This document shows, piece after piece, positions 26,286-35,330 of a stretch of DNA of 64,000 nucleotides (position 1 is the first letter of the stretch; each line of letters opens with the position of its first letter). The notes under the pieces are model-generated. The model was given only the letters and a program-made list of their open reading frames with translations, made no database searches and was not told the DNA's origin. The DNA comes from Lentzea fradiae. Lineage in GTDB: Bacteria; Actinomycetota; Actinomycetes; Mycobacteriales; Pseudonocardiaceae. The DNA lies in NCBI RefSeq assembly GCF_900100955.1, contig NZ_FNCC01000003.1:186001-250000 (forward strand), read 5' to 3'. The translations under genes and the position numbers were made by a program.

Positions 26286-27857
26286 CTAGCTGACGAGCGA
26301 GAGGCGACGGGCCGGCGCCTGCACGTCGGCGGAGACGGCCGACGGGATCTCGACCTCCTCGCCGCCGATCTCCCGCGTGATCCACGCGCCGGACTCCACC
26401 ATGACCTTCAGCGTGCGGGTGTCGAGCGCGCTGATCCGCCCGTAGTACCACTCGTCGGTGGCGAGCGACCCCATCCGGTCGCCCAGCCTCTTCTTGATCT
26501 CCAGGACGCGCTGGTACAGCGTCTGCACGAGCGCGTTGCGGTCGTACGGCCCCTGCAAGCCGGTGCGGATGCGGTCCTCGATGCCGCGCGGCACGCCCTC
26601 GGAGTCCGGCATCAGCATGGTCGTCCAGGCCCGCGACTTCTCGCGGTACTGCAGCTGCTGCATGATCCCCTCGTGCTGCGCGAAGTCCGCGGCCCGGAAC
26701 GGCTTGCCGCGCCAGCGCTTCTGGAGGTTCACGGCCAGCGAGAGCGCGCTCTTCAACCCGGTGTTGAGACCGCGGCCGGGCCAGAAGTGCAGCGAGTTGG
26801 CGGCGTCCCCGAGCAGGAAGCCGAACGTCGACGGCGCGAGCTGCGCGGTGAACTTCGACATCTGCTGCATGCCGAGCGTGAACGAGTTGATCGCCACCAC
26901 GTCGGCCACCCCGACACCGAAGAACCGCAGCCCGTCGAGAATCCGCGGCCACAGGAACGACAACCGGTCCACCGACGGCTTGAACACCGCGCGGTGCCGG
27001 TCGCAGACGAACCGCCCGTTGTCGGGACGCATCGAGCACCCGAACTTGCCGATGCACGACACCGGCCCGCTCTCACCGAGCGCCACGATCTCCGACGCCT
27101 CCTCGGTCGTGAGCCGCATGTTGATGAAGCCACCACCGAGAGAGTTGAAGAGGAACCTGTTCTGCGCCACCGTCAACGGCACCGTGTGCTCGTCGGGCAC
27201 CTTGGCCGTGACACGGATGCCGAGCACCCGCTCGTCGAGCGGCGACCCGTCCACCGAGAACAACTCCCTGCTGGGCGTGCCGAAGTGCTCCCGCAACGAG
27301 TCGCGCGTGGCGGACCGCGCGCCGTCGGCGATGGCGAGAACGTGCAGACCGTCCCACCGAGCGGGCTTCTCGTAGGCGGCGGGGACGAGCTCGATGCCGT
27401 AGACGTCCTGCGCCATGTCGAGCAGGCAGTCCTCGATCCAGCGGACCTTGATGTTGCGCGGACGCCCCTTCGACGCGGGCGAGTCGGGACCGAGCGGCCA
27501 CATCTCGGAGAACCGGCCGGGCACGAACAGCCGCTGCTGCACAGCCTCCGGCAACGCGGCCCACACGTTGCTCTGCAACGTGACGACCTGCTCGCGCCGG
27601 TTGTTGCCCTCGGCTGCCCCGCGCCACACCACGCGGTCACCCCGGCGCATCCACCGGCGGTCGTGCACACGGATCGAGACCTGGTCCCCCAGCAACGACT
27701 TCAGCGTGCACGCGTAGGCCAGTCCGACCGGGCCCCCGCCCGCCACGTCCACCCGCAACGGCGCCGTACGGCGCAGCGGCACGATCTTGCTGCCCTGCTT
27801 GGGCAGCAGCACCGTCGGGCCACAGCGGCCGATCAACACCGTCTTCTCGTCTGCCAT
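26286..27857 (-). CDS. MICAL/PHBH-like FAD-dependent monooxygenase
   Basis: The 523-residue flavoprotein has an extra N-terminal 35 residues, then the FAD-binding Rossmann motif VAGGGPVGLAYA. A second FAD motif is FLLGDAANSLHFWPGRGLNTG (core GDAANSLHFWPGRG), which resembles the GD...FWP motif of MICAL-type hydroxylases. An alpha-helical C-terminal region follows. It probably hydroxylates a substrate with NAD(P)H and O2; the substrate is unknown. GAGGGGAC lies before the ATG. It stands alone downstream of the DUF397 gene. Confidence 0.82.
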   Translation of the reverse strand: MADEKTVLIGRCGPTVLLPKQGSKIVPLRRTAPLRVDVAGGGPVGLAYACTLKSLLGDQVSIRVHDRRWMRRGDRVVWRGAAEGNNRREQVVTLQSNVWAALPEAVQQRLFVPGRFSEMWPLGPDSPASKGRPRNIKVRWIEDCLLDMAQDVYGIELVPAAYEKPARWDGLHVLAIADGARSATRDSLREHFGTPSRELFSVDGSPLDERVLGIRVTAKVPDEHTVPLTVAQNRFLFNSLGGGFINMRLTTEEASEIVALGESGPVSCIGKFGCSMRPDNGRFVCDRHRAVFKPSVDRLSFLWPRILDGLRFFGVGVADVVAINSFTLGMQQMSKFTAQLAPSTFGFLLGDAANSLHFWPGRGLNTGLKSALSLAVNLQKRWRGKPFRAADFAQHEGIMQQLQYREKSRAWTTMLMPDSEGVPRGIEDRIRTGLQGPYDRNALVQTLYQRVLEIKKRLGDRMGSLATDEWYYGRISALDTRTLKVMVESGAWITREIGGEEVEIPSAVSADVQAPARRLSLVS

Positions 27858-27915
27858 GACCCGTCCCCTCGTCCCCGTGCGTTCGGCGGTTACACGTGAG
27901 GGGGCGTGCGGCGGT

Positions 27916-28146
27916 TCAACGAGTTTCGAGGAAATTTTTCCAGGCGGTCCGGCTGAAGGTCAGGACGCCGCCGGAGGGGTTCTTGGAGTCGCGCACGAGA
28001 GCGTCGCCGGGCAGGGCCACCTCGACGCAGTCGCTGTCCTCCGTACCGCCGCTGTGGCTGCTCTTACGCCAGGACAGCTCAACACAGTTGTCGTCCTCGG
28101 TCGCGCCGCTGTGCGTGCTCTTACGCCATACGCGTTCCTGTGTCAT
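27916..28146 (-). CDS. DUF397 protein with duplicated motif
   Basis: The 76-residue protein contains the DUF397 motif twice in tandem: WRKSTHSGATEDDNCVELS and WRKSSHSGGTEDSDCVEVA. ALPGDALVRDSKNP and the usual tail follow. Standard members have one copy. The ATG at 28146 is inside the end of the XRE gene, so the two are coupled. DUF397 proteins pair with XRE/DUF5753 regulators in actinomycetes, probably as small partners or antagonists. Confidence 0.85.
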   Translation of the reverse strand: MTQERVWRKSTHSGATEDDNCVELSWRKSSHSGGTEDSDCVEVALPGDALVRDSKNPSGGVLTFSRTAWKNFLETR

Positions 28147-28969
28147 CGAGGTCCTCTCGCGGTAGGCCGGCGTACTCAGCCAGCTTGCTCCGCGATTGTT
28201 CCGCATCCAAGGCGAACTCGGCCAAACGGTCGAACAGCAACCGGGCCCTCACGATCGCGCCAGGATCCTGCACGAACACCTTCACCAGGTCGGAGTCGAC
28301 GAACGCCACGGGCATCGCCTTGGGGAACTCCCAAAGGGTGCAGTCGTGAGCGAGCACCGGTGCATCCGCCGGGATGATGCGGATCATGAAGGCGCCGCGC
28401 ATCAGGCGGGCGTACTGCTCCCTCATGACGTGGCTGTCCCCGACCTGTGTCTGCAACGCGCGCTCATGGATGTAGAACAAGGAGTCAGGCCGGTCGTGCC
28501 TCCGCAGGATCGCCTGGCGGTCTGTCCGGAACTGCACAAGCGCCGGGATTCGTTCCTCGGCGACGAAGCCAGCCATCCGGTACACCCCCGCCGCGTACTC
28601 CGGCATCTGCAGAAGTCCTGGGATGGACTGCGAGTCGTAGCGCCTGATCGACTTCGCCGTCGACTCGGCCATCGCGAGCGTTCGCAGGTTGTCGGACACC
28701 TGCACGATGTACTCGTCGAACGCGTACCGGTACCGGCGCTTGAAGTCCTCGAAGTAGTCGATGTCCTTGTCGCACATCGACAGGTACTGCACGAGGTCGA
28801 TCTCGCTGGCACGGTACTTGCCGGTCTCGATCGTCGAGAGCTTGCTCGGGTCCCAGCCGAGGCGGAGCGACAGCGCGGCACCGGTCAGCCCGGTGCAGGT
28901 CTCGCGCAACCGGCGCAGTTCGTCGCCCAGGTCCCGGCTGTAGGCGGTGGAGGGGGTGGTCGTGGCCAT
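28121..28969 (-). CDS. XRE-family regulator with DUF5753 domain
   Basis: The 282-residue protein has an N-terminal helix-turn-helix (ELRRLRETCTGLTGAALSLR, then STIETGKYRASE). A DUF5753 ligand-binding-like region follows, recognised by QSIPGLLQMPEYAAGVY, ALVQFRTDRQAILRR and IRIIPADAPV. Such regulators act with a DUF397 partner, which is encoded directly downstream with a 26-bp overlap. TAGCGT lies six bases before the ATG, indicating a leaderless transcript. Related pairs influence development or antibiotic production. Confidence 0.9.
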   Translation of the reverse strand: MATTTPSTAYSRDLGDELRRLRETCTGLTGAALSLRLGWDPSKLSTIETGKYRASEIDLVQYLSMCDKDIDYFEDFKRRYRYAFDEYIVQVSDNLRTLAMAESTAKSIRRYDSQSIPGLLQMPEYAAGVYRMAGFVAEERIPALVQFRTDRQAILRRHDRPDSLFYIHERALQTQVGDSHVMREQYARLMRGAFMIRIIPADAPVLAHDCTLWEFPKAMPVAFVDSDLVKVFVQDPGAIVRARLLFDRLAEFALDAEQSRSKLAEYAGLPREDLDDTGTRMA

Positions 28970-28985
28970 GGACCGACGCTAGGGC

Positions 28986-29030
28986 TTGCTCGAAGAGCAA
29001 AAGGTGCACCGACGGGTGAAAAATCACCCG
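28986..29030. promoter_or_regulatory. Two inverted repeats upstream of the XRE gene
   Basis: TTGCTCGAAGAGCAA (28986-29000) is a perfect 6-bp dyad next to the XRE -10 element. CGGGTGA-AAAA-TCACCCG (29013-29030) is a perfect 7-bp dyad further up. Both lie between the XRE gene and the divergent exporter operon and are candidate operators. Confidence 0.55.
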
Positions 29031-29100
29031 AGTCGATCTTCAGCTCGCTCATAGGAAAGGCCCAGCGGCCCCACAGCTTGGCGGACGACGATTCACGACC

Positions 29101-30228
29101 ATGACTCGACGTCGCAGAGCCCTGATGATCAACGGGCTGCTGGTGGTGGTGCTCCTCGGCGCCGGTGTGGCCGGCTATCTGGTGTTCTTCGGCTCCTCCG
29201 GCAGCGCCCAGCCCACCGCCGCCCGCACGGCCGCCGCGGCCACCCGGGACGTCAGCGAGGTCGTGACCGCCTCCGGGACCGTGCAGAGTTCGTTCAGCGC
29301 CGCCGCGTCGTTCGGGGCGAGCGGCACGGTCACCGAGATCAACGTCAAGGTGGGCGACACCGTCACGAAGGGGCAGCAGCTCGCCAAGCTCGACCCGACG
29401 CAGGCGCAGCTGCAGGTCGACATCGCGCAGGGCAACCTGAACGCGGCGCTGGAGAAGGGCACCGGCACCAACGCGTTGCTCACGGCGTACCGGCAGGCGC
29501 AGCTCGCGCTTCAGCAGGCCAAGGAGACGCTCGCCGCCACTGTGCTCACCGCGCCCGGCGACGGCACGATCACGTCGATCACCGGTGAGGTCGGGCAGAA
29601 GGTCGGTTCCTCCGGGAACAGCACGAGCTCCGGCAGCAGCACCAGCTCCGGCACGACGTCCGGGTTCGTGGTCGTCACCGACCTGAAGAACCTCGTGGTG
29701 CAGGCGAACGTCTCCGAGGCGGACGTCAGCAAGCTCAAGGCCGACCAGTCGGCGACCATCACGGTCAACGCCATGTCCGGCACGCCGGTGCAGGCCAAGG
29801 TGACCCAGGTCGACCTCGTGCCGACGACGTCGAACAACGTCGTGCAGTACGGCGTGACGCTCACGCTGACCGACGCGCCGGAGGGGCTGCGGCCCGGTCA
29901 GTCGGCGAGCGTGGAGATCACCGTCGCCGGGGCCACCGGGGTGCTGGCGGTGCCGGCCGGGGCCGTGCAGACGGTCAACGGCACCAGCAGCGTGCAGGTG
30001 CTGGAGAACGGCGTGGAGACCCGCAAGACCGTGGAGATCGGTGTGCGCGGCGACCAGTACGTGGAGATCAAGTCGGGCCTGAGCGCGGGCGACGAGGTCG
30101 TGCTGCCGCAGGTGACGACGTCGACCGGCACGAACAACCGGACCGGGCAGCAGCCCGGCGGCCAGTTCCCCGGCACGGGCGGCGGCCAGCGCAACAGCGG
30201 CGGCGGGTTCCCCGGGACCGGTCGATGA
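29101..30228 (+). CDS. MacA/HlyD-type membrane fusion protein
   Basis: The 375-residue protein has one N-terminal membrane helix. A biotinyl-lipoyl-like region follows (SGTVTEINVKVGDTVTKGQQ), with a short helical hairpin and beta domains near SVEITVAGATGVLAVPAGAV. A Ser/Gly-rich insert lies near residue 175 and a Gly-rich tail ends the protein. It is the adaptor subunit of a MacAB-like exporter and overlaps the ATPase gene by four bases. In a Gram-positive it would sit on the outer face of the membrane. Confidence 0.9.
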   Translation: MTRRRRALMINGLLVVVLLGAGVAGYLVFFGSSGSAQPTAARTAAAATRDVSEVVTASGTVQSSFSAAASFGASGTVTEINVKVGDTVTKGQQLAKLDPTQAQLQVDIAQGNLNAALEKGTGTNALLTAYRQAQLALQQAKETLAATVLTAPGDGTITSITGEVGQKVGSSGNSTSSGSSTSSGTTSGFVVVTDLKNLVVQANVSEADVSKLKADQSATITVNAMSGTPVQAKVTQVDLVPTTSNNVVQYGVTLTLTDAPEGLRPGQSASVEITVAGATGVLAVPAGAVQTVNGTSSVQVLENGVETRKTVEIGVRGDQYVEIKSGLSAGDEVVLPQVTTSTGTNNRTGQQPGGQFPGTGGGQRNSGGGFPGTGR

Positions 30229-30905
30229 GCCCGGTCATCGAGTGCAGGAACCTGCGCAAGACCTACGGTTCCGGCGACACCGCCGTGCACGCGCTGCGGG
30301 GCCTCGACCTGACCGTCGAGAAGGGCGAGTACCTGGCGATCATGGGCGCGTCGGGGTCAGGGAAGTCGACGCTGCTCAACATCCTCGGGTGTCTCGACGT
30401 GCCGACGTCCGGGCAGTACCTGCTCGACGGGATCGACACGGGCGAGTTCGACGAGGAGCAGCTCTCGTTGCTGCGCAACAGGAAGATCGGGTTCGTCTTC
30501 CAGTCGTTCAACCTGGTGCCGCGCACCACGGCGCTCGCGAACGTCGAGCTGCCGCTGGTGTACGCGGGGGTGCGGCGGGCGCAGCGCCGCGATCGGGCGC
30601 TGGCCGCGCTCGACCTGGTCGGGCTGAAGGACCGGACGCACCACCGGCCGAACGAGCTGTCGGGCGGTCAGCAGCAGCGCGTCGCGATCGCGCGGGCGCT
30701 GGTGACCTCGCCCGCGATCGTGCTGGCCGACGAGCCGACCGGCAACCTCGACACGGACTCCAGCCGTGAGGTGATGGGCATCCTCGACCGCCTGCACGCC
30801 AGCGGGCGCACGGTCGTGCTGATCACGCACGAGGACGACGTGGCGGCGCACGCGACGCGGACCGTGCGGGTCGTGGACGGGGCGGTCGCGGAGGTGATGG
30901 TGTGA
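30225..30905 (+). CDS. MacB/LolD-type ABC exporter ATPase
   Basis: The 226-residue ATPase has Walker A GASGSGKST, Q-loop VFQSFNLVPR, signature [15 protein letters not shown], and Walker B IVLADEPTGNLD. The ADEPTGNLD form marks the MacB/LolD/FtsE class. It overlaps both neighbours by four bases, so adaptor, ATPase and permease form one translational unit. Confidence 0.95.
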   Translation: MSPVIECRNLRKTYGSGDTAVHALRGLDLTVEKGEYLAIMGASGSGKSTLLNILGCLDVPTSGQYLLDGIDTGEFDEEQLSLLRNRKIGFVFQSFNLVPRTTALANVELPLVYAGVRRAQRRDRALAALDLVGLKDRTHHRPNELSGGQQQRVAIARALVTSPAIVLADEPTGNLDTDSSREVMGILDRLHASGRTVVLITHEDDVAAHATRTVRVVDGAVAEVMV

Positions 30906-32092
30906 GACTCCTCGACATCGCCGCGTTCGCCGTGCGGGGCCTGACGGCGAACAAGCTGCGGTCCGGGCTCACCACGCTCGGCATCCTGATCGGCGTCGCG
31001 TCGGTGATCCTGCTGATCGCGGTCGGCAACGGCGCGTCGAGCGCGGTGCAGCAGAGCATCGCCGGGCTCGGCACGAACATCCTGACGGTCAGCCCGCAGC
31101 GCGCGCAGCCCGGTTTGACGGCCAAGCCGCTCACCACGGCGGACGCGGCGGCGCTCGTCGGCGAGGACTCCCCCGCCGTCAAGTACGCGTCACCGGTCGT
31201 CTCCGCGCAGGCGACGGCCGCCTACGGCGACACGACGCACGACATCGGCCAGTTCATCGGCTCGGACCCGAACTACTTCGACACCACGAACAGCTCGCTG
31301 GCGCAGGGCGGTCTGTTCTCCGCCGACGACGTGCAGCAGGCGCGCAAGGTCGTGGTGATCGGCTCGACCGTCGCCACCCAGCTCTTCCCCGGCACCGATC
31401 CGGTCGGCAAGTCCGTGCTGGTCAACAACATCCCGTTCACCGTCGTCGGCGTGCTGGCCGCCAAGGGGTCGAGCGGGTTGCAGGACGCGGACGACCTGGC
31501 GGTGGCGCCGCTGACGACGACGCAGAACGCGTTGACCGGCTACGGAAGTCTCAGCCAGATCGTCGTGCAGGCCCGGTCGGCCGAGGCGCTGCCGGACGCG
31601 CAGGCCCAGGTGACGACGATCCTCAACGGCCGGCACAAGATCACCGGTACGGCCGACTACCGCGTGGTCAGCCAGGACCAGCTGCTCACCGCGCGGACCG
31701 CGACGACGGAGACGTTCACGGTGCTGCTCGCGTCGGTGGCGGCGATCTCGCTGCTGGTGGGCGGGATCGGCATCACGAACATCATGCTGGTGACCGTCAC
31801 CGAGCGGATCCGCGAGATCGGCATCCGCAAGGCCGTCGGCGCGCCCCGGTCGTCGATCCTCGGCCAGTTCCTGATCGAGGCGACCCTGCTCAGCCTCTTC
31901 GGCGGCGCGCTCGGCGTGGCCGCGGGGGTGATCGGCAGCCAGTTCACCATCGCCGGCATCCAACCGGTGGTCGACCCGTCGTCGGTGCTGCTCGCGTTCG
32001 CGGTGTCGGCGTTGATCGGCCTGTTCTTCGGCAGCTACCCGGCTTCCCGCGCGGCGCGGCTGCGCCCCATCGAAGCCCTCAGGCACGAATAG
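30902..32092 (+). CDS. MacB/FtsX-type ABC exporter permease
   Basis: The 396-residue protein has a first membrane segment near residue 30, a large extracytoplasmic MacB-PCD domain (about 45-260), and an FtsX-type block of three membrane segments. Typical motifs are NILTVSPQRAQ and VTERIREIGIRKAVGAPRSSI. It works with the preceding ATPase and adaptor, probably exporting a peptide, lipid or antibiotic. The cargo is not visible. Confidence 0.93.
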   Translation: MRLLDIAAFAVRGLTANKLRSGLTTLGILIGVASVILLIAVGNGASSAVQQSIAGLGTNILTVSPQRAQPGLTAKPLTTADAAALVGEDSPAVKYASPVVSAQATAAYGDTTHDIGQFIGSDPNYFDTTNSSLAQGGLFSADDVQQARKVVVIGSTVATQLFPGTDPVGKSVLVNNIPFTVVGVLAAKGSSGLQDADDLAVAPLTTTQNALTGYGSLSQIVVQARSAEALPDAQAQVTTILNGRHKITGTADYRVVSQDQLLTARTATTETFTVLLASVAAISLLVGGIGITNIMLVTVTERIREIGIRKAVGAPRSSILGQFLIEATLLSLFGGALGVAAGVIGSQFTIAGIQPVVDPSSVLLAFAVSALIGLFFGSYPASRAARLRPIEALRHE

Positions 32093-32104
32093 GAGTCCCG
32101 ACCC

Positions 32105-32593
32105 GTGACCAACCCACTCGACCAGCCGCTCGAGAACGACCTCTCGACCGAGCTGAAGGAACGCAAGTCGGGCATCGGCAGGACGACCGTCGTGCTGGCC
32201 GCCGTGGCGCTCGCCGGTGTCGCGTTCGTCGGCGGGGTGTTCGTGCAGAAGTCCTTCGGCTCCGCGGACACACCGGCCCGGCCGAACGCGTCGGGGCGGC
32301 AGTTCAACGGCACCCCGCCGTCCGGCATGCCGCAACGGCCCAACGGCGGCAACTTCGGCGGGCGCGGCACGATCGGCACGATCGACCGCGTCGAGGGTTC
32401 GACGATCTACCTGAAGACGCAGGACGGCCAGGAGGTCAAGGTGTCCACTTCGGACTCCACGAAGGTGGAGATCACGTCCGAGGGCGGGGTCGGCGACCTC
32501 AAGGCCGGTCAGCAGGTCGTGGTGCAGGGCCAGGCGGGCGAGGACGGCACGGTGGCCGGGCAGACGATCACGCAGCGCGCGGCCACCGGCTGA
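32105..32593 (+). CDS. Membrane-anchored DUF5666-like protein
   Basis: The 162-residue protein has a cytoplasmic N-terminus, one membrane helix near residues 28-50, a Pro/Gly/Asn-rich linker, then a small beta domain (GTIGTIDRVEGSTIYLKTQDG, VGDLKAGQQVVVQGQ in part). It resembles DUF5666-type OB-like domains. It is 12 bp after the exporter permease and is probably part of the same operon as an accessory extracytoplasmic factor. Confidence 0.8.
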   Translation: MTNPLDQPLENDLSTELKERKSGIGRTTVVLAAVALAGVAFVGGVFVQKSFGSADTPARPNASGRQFNGTPPSGMPQRPNGGNFGGRGTIGTIDRVEGSTIYLKTQDGQEVKVSTSDSTKVEITSEGGVGDLKAGQQVVVQGQAGEDGTVAGQTITQRAATG

Positions 32594-32596
32594 GCG

Positions 32597-32779
32597 TCAG
32601 GCCGCCGAGGGTGCGCAGGCGTACTCCTCGATCCGGGTGATCAGGCCGTTCTCGAACCGGAAGTAGACGGCGGCGTCGAGCCGGAACTCGGCGCCGTCCT
32701 TCATCGTGACGTTCACGACGTGCCGCTGGAGGACCTCACCCGGCTGGTCGAACCGCCGGGTGATGGCGCAGCGCATGGA
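32597..32779 (-). pseudogene. Relic of a SnoaL-like domain
   Basis: The minus strand reads SMRCAITRRFDQPGEV, then VVNVTMKDGAEFRLDAAVYF and RFENGLITRIEEYACAPS, ending in a TGA. It aligns closely with the C-terminal 57 or so residues of the intact SnoaL domain encoded at 32872-33225. The N-terminal half is missing. It sits directly downstream of the intact copy and looks like the remains of a tandem duplication. The 92 bp between them shows no gene. Confidence 0.75.
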
Positions 32780-32871
32780 CTGGCGCGCTCTTCAACCCAT
32801 CTGCGGTGACAGAGCGAGTTGACCGCGTGGCCGGGCGGACGGTCACGCCACGCCCGGCGACCGGTCCTGTC

Positions 32872-33939
32872 TCAAGAGGGCGCGCCCGCATACGCCTCCA
32901 TGCGGGTGATCAGCCCGTTCTCGAAGCGGTAGTAGGCGGCGGCATCGACCTGGAACACGCCGCCGTCCTTCGTGACGACGTTGACGACGTGCTGCTGCAA
33001 CACTTCACCCGGCTGCTCGAACTGGCGGACGATCTCGTAGCGCATCGACTCGATCGGGTCGATCTGCGCCTTCATGCTCGCGATGTTCTCCTGGATGGAC
33101 GAGTCGCCCTTGCCGTCGTTGTGCCAGACGGTGGCGTTCTCGGCGCACATGGCTTGCGCCGCTTCCCAGTCGCGGTTCTCCAGGTGGCGCAGGTAGGTGG
33201 TGACCTTGTCCTTGAGGTCGTACATGAGTGCTCGTTCTCCTGCTTCTACGCGGATCGGGAGGTGGTTTCCCGGTGGGGACAGCGGACAGGTGAAGACCGC
33301 GGGTGCCAGGTGGTGGTGTGACAGGGTCGCCTGGTTGAAGTCGACGGTGACCTTGGTGCCGGGCTCGACGAGCGGCAGGTTGAGCCAGCGGCCGATGTCC
33401 GGGGTCTCGGTGCCGTTGGTCTCGTCGGTGAAGACGACCAGCCGTTGGCCCGGCATGGTCTCGATGACGGCGAGGACGTGCTCGGTGCCGTTGATCGTGA
33501 CGACCAGGTCTACCGGTGCGAGGACCGGTTCGACGTGACGTGGTGTGGTCAGGTGTTCGATGTCGAGGTGGCGGTTCGGTGCGGCGCGGATCTCGCCTTC
33601 GAAGACCCAGGCCGGGTTGTGGGGGAAGGTGTCGATGCCGCTCAGGCCGGACCGCTCCAGGGCATGGGCGTCCATGATGACCAGGCCGTAGAAGCCGTCC
33701 GCGCCGCCGGCGAAGAGCGTTCGGCCCTCGCCCAGGTCCAGGGAGCCGGTGACCTCGGTGGTGAGGCCGTCGTTCGTGTGTTGCAGCGTGCCGGACTCGT
33801 CTACGTGCCAGTGGCCGGGGAAGCCCGGCAGGGTTCGTGGTTCCGGGCCTGACACCTTGCCCCTGGCCACGACCGTGCCCTTGCCGTGGGGTCCGGCGAT
33901 CTCGGCCCAGCGGGTCTCTCGGAACTCTTCGTGGTTCAT
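32872..33939 (-). CDS. DUF1684-SnoaL fusion protein
   Basis: The 355-residue protein joins two domains in frame. Residues 1-235 resemble DUF1684: ADGFYGLVIMDAHAL, GIDTFPHNPAWVFE, VDFNQATLSHHHLAPA and FTCPLSPPGNHLPI. Residues 239-355 are a SnoaL-like NTF2 fold (LRHLENRDWEAAQAMCAENA, YYRFENGLITRMEAYAG). At the junction AGGAG precedes Met239, as though a separate SnoaL gene had lost its upstream stop, so internal initiation is possible. The ATG at 33939 overlaps the methyltransferase stop (ATGA). Function is unknown. Confidence 0.8.
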   Translation of the reverse strand: MNHEEFRETRWAEIAGPHGKGTVVARGKVSGPEPRTLPGFPGHWHVDESGTLQHTNDGLTTEVTGSLDLGEGRTLFAGGADGFYGLVIMDAHALERSGLSGIDTFPHNPAWVFEGEIRAAPNRHLDIEHLTTPRHVEPVLAPVDLVVTINGTEHVLAVIETMPGQRLVVFTDETNGTETPDIGRWLNLPLVEPGTKVTVDFNQATLSHHHLAPAVFTCPLSPPGNHLPIRVEAGERALMYDLKDKVTTYLRHLENRDWEAAQAMCAENATVWHNDGKGDSSIQENIASMKAQIDPIESMRYEIVRQFEQPGEVLQQHVVNVVTKDGGVFQVDAAAYYRFENGLITRMEAYAGAPS

Positions 33940-34670
33940 TTCCGTGCCACCCATACGTTTCGTTCCGCTCGCAACGCCAGATCGTTGCGGCGCAAGGCTT
34001 CTTCCAGAGCTTGTGGTCCCAGTCGGCGGGCCAGCACGAGGCGTGCGTACCGCTCCACCTGGGCTGTCCGTTCGATGTGGACGGTGAGGGTGCGTTCGCC
34101 CTCCACGGTCAGACCGGCTTCGGTGAGCAGCGGGCCCCAGTCGGCGCCGCGGTGGGGAAGGCTGTCGTCCCGGTCGACGGTGCTTTCCGGGAAGAACCTC
34201 GGCATTCCCGCCATCTCCACCACGGCGAGCACGCCGCCGGGTGCGAGGGCCTCGCGCACCTCGCGCAGGGTCCGGACCGGGTCCGCCAGGTGGTGCAGCG
34301 AGCCCGACGCCCAGACGAGACCGGGGCCGCCCAGGTCCGGCAGGCCGGTGTCGAGGTCGGCCTCGACCAGCTCGACGCGACCGGTGAGACCGAGTGACCT
34401 CGCCCGGTCCCGGAGGCGGCCCAGGTGCTTCGGCGAGGAGTCGACGGCCGTGACGCGTGCTCCGAGGAACCGGTCGAGCAGCGCGAACGTGCCCGCGCCG
34501 GTGCCGGCGCCCAGGTCGGCGATGTGGTCGGGCTCCGTGACGGGCAGCCAGTCGAGGACGGCCGAGGTGAGGCCGGCCAGCAGCTCGGCGTCCAGGTCGA
34601 GGATCTCGGCCTGGTCGGGCGCGACCCCGTGCCCATGACCGTGACCGTGCCCGTGTCCGTGTTGACTCAT
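33936..34670 (-). CDS. SAM-dependent methyltransferase with His/Gly-rich N-terminus
   Basis: This is a 244-residue class I methyltransferase. SAM motif I is ADLGAGTGAGTFALLD, followed by VTAVDSSPKHL and VWASGSLHHLADP. The N-terminus MSQHGHGHGHGHGHG is a metal-binding-like His-Gly tract encoded by a short tandem repeat. TACGTT lies six bases before the ATG, suggesting a leaderless mRNA. It is the first gene of a two-gene unit with the DUF1684-SnoaL fusion. Substrate is unknown. Confidence 0.88.
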   Translation of the reverse strand: MSQHGHGHGHGHGHGVAPDQAEILDLDAELLAGLTSAVLDWLPVTEPDHIADLGAGTGAGTFALLDRFLGARVTAVDSSPKHLGRLRDRARSLGLTGRVELVEADLDTGLPDLGGPGLVWASGSLHHLADPVRTLREVREALAPGGVLAVVEMAGMPRFFPESTVDRDDSLPHRGADWGPLLTEAGLTVEGERTLTVHIERTAQVERYARLVLARRLGPQALEEALRRNDLALRAERNVWVARK

Positions 34671-34760
34671 GGGGCCAACGTAGGTCGGTCATGCGCCAGG
34701 TGCACGATCACTTGCGTATTCGGCAAGGCGCTCGGCTCGGACGCTGCCGGGCGCGCAAGA

Positions 34761-35330
34761 TCAGCCCTTCCGGTCGGCGTGGTGGCCTCGGCGGGCCTCG
34801 CGGTCGAAGATGCCGAGGATCTCGCACGGGCCGCCCGCGGTGCCGAGGGCGTGCGGCAGCATCGTCGGGAACTCCGCCGCCTGGTTGGTCTCGACGCGGA
34901 AGCGGCGGTTGCCGAGCAGCAGCACGGCCGTGCCGGACAGCACGACGAGCCACTCCCGTCCCGAGTGCGCGCGCAGGGACGCCGTGGTGTCCGGCGGCGG
35001 GTTCGTCAGCCGCTGGCGCATGACGGTCATGCCGGGCTCCGCCCTGATCGGCCAGCGCAGGGTGGCGTGCCCGCTGTCGATCATCGGGCTGACGATCACG
35101 TCGTCGGTGTCGGTCTCCACGAGCTGGTCCAGCGACGTGTCCAGGGCTCGTGCGAGCGTGACGAGCTGGTCGAGCGCGAGGCGGCGCTGGCCGTTCTCGA
35201 TGCGGCTGAGTGACGACGGGCTCAGCTTGGCGCGGCCGGCCAGCTCGTCGAGCGACCAGCCCTGCGCCACGCGCAACGCGCGGATCCGCTTGCGCACGAG
35301 GCTGTCCAGATCGCCATCTTCTTGCGTCAT
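34761..35330 (-). CDS. XRE-cupin transcriptional regulator
   Basis: The 189-residue protein has an N-terminal HTH_3 domain (VRKRIRALRVAQGWSLDELA, KLSPSSLSRIENGQRRL) and a C-terminal cupin (SGREWLVVLSGTAVLLLGN, FPTMLPHALG). Regulators of this type bind small ligands through the cupin and control adjacent catabolic or efflux genes. It is divergent from an oxidoreductase/MFS pair. The start at 35330 is supported by TACGAT seven bases upstream; the frame stays open further up. Confidence 0.9.
   Translation of the reverse strand: MTQEDGDLDSLVRKRIRALRVAQGWSLDELAGRAKLSPSSLSRIENGQRRLALDQLVTLARALDTSLDQLVETDTDDVIVSPMIDSGHATLRWPIRAEPGMTVMRQRLTNPPPDTTASLRAHSGREWLVVLSGTAVLLLGNRRFRVETNQAAEFPTMLPHALGTAGGPCEILGIFDREARRGHHADRKG

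Noticed and set aside
33936..34670. His-Gly repeat at the methyltransferase N-terminus as evidence of a metal transporter or chaperone
   Set aside because: The rest of the protein is a clear class I methyltransferase; the tract is short and arises from a simple DNA repeat.
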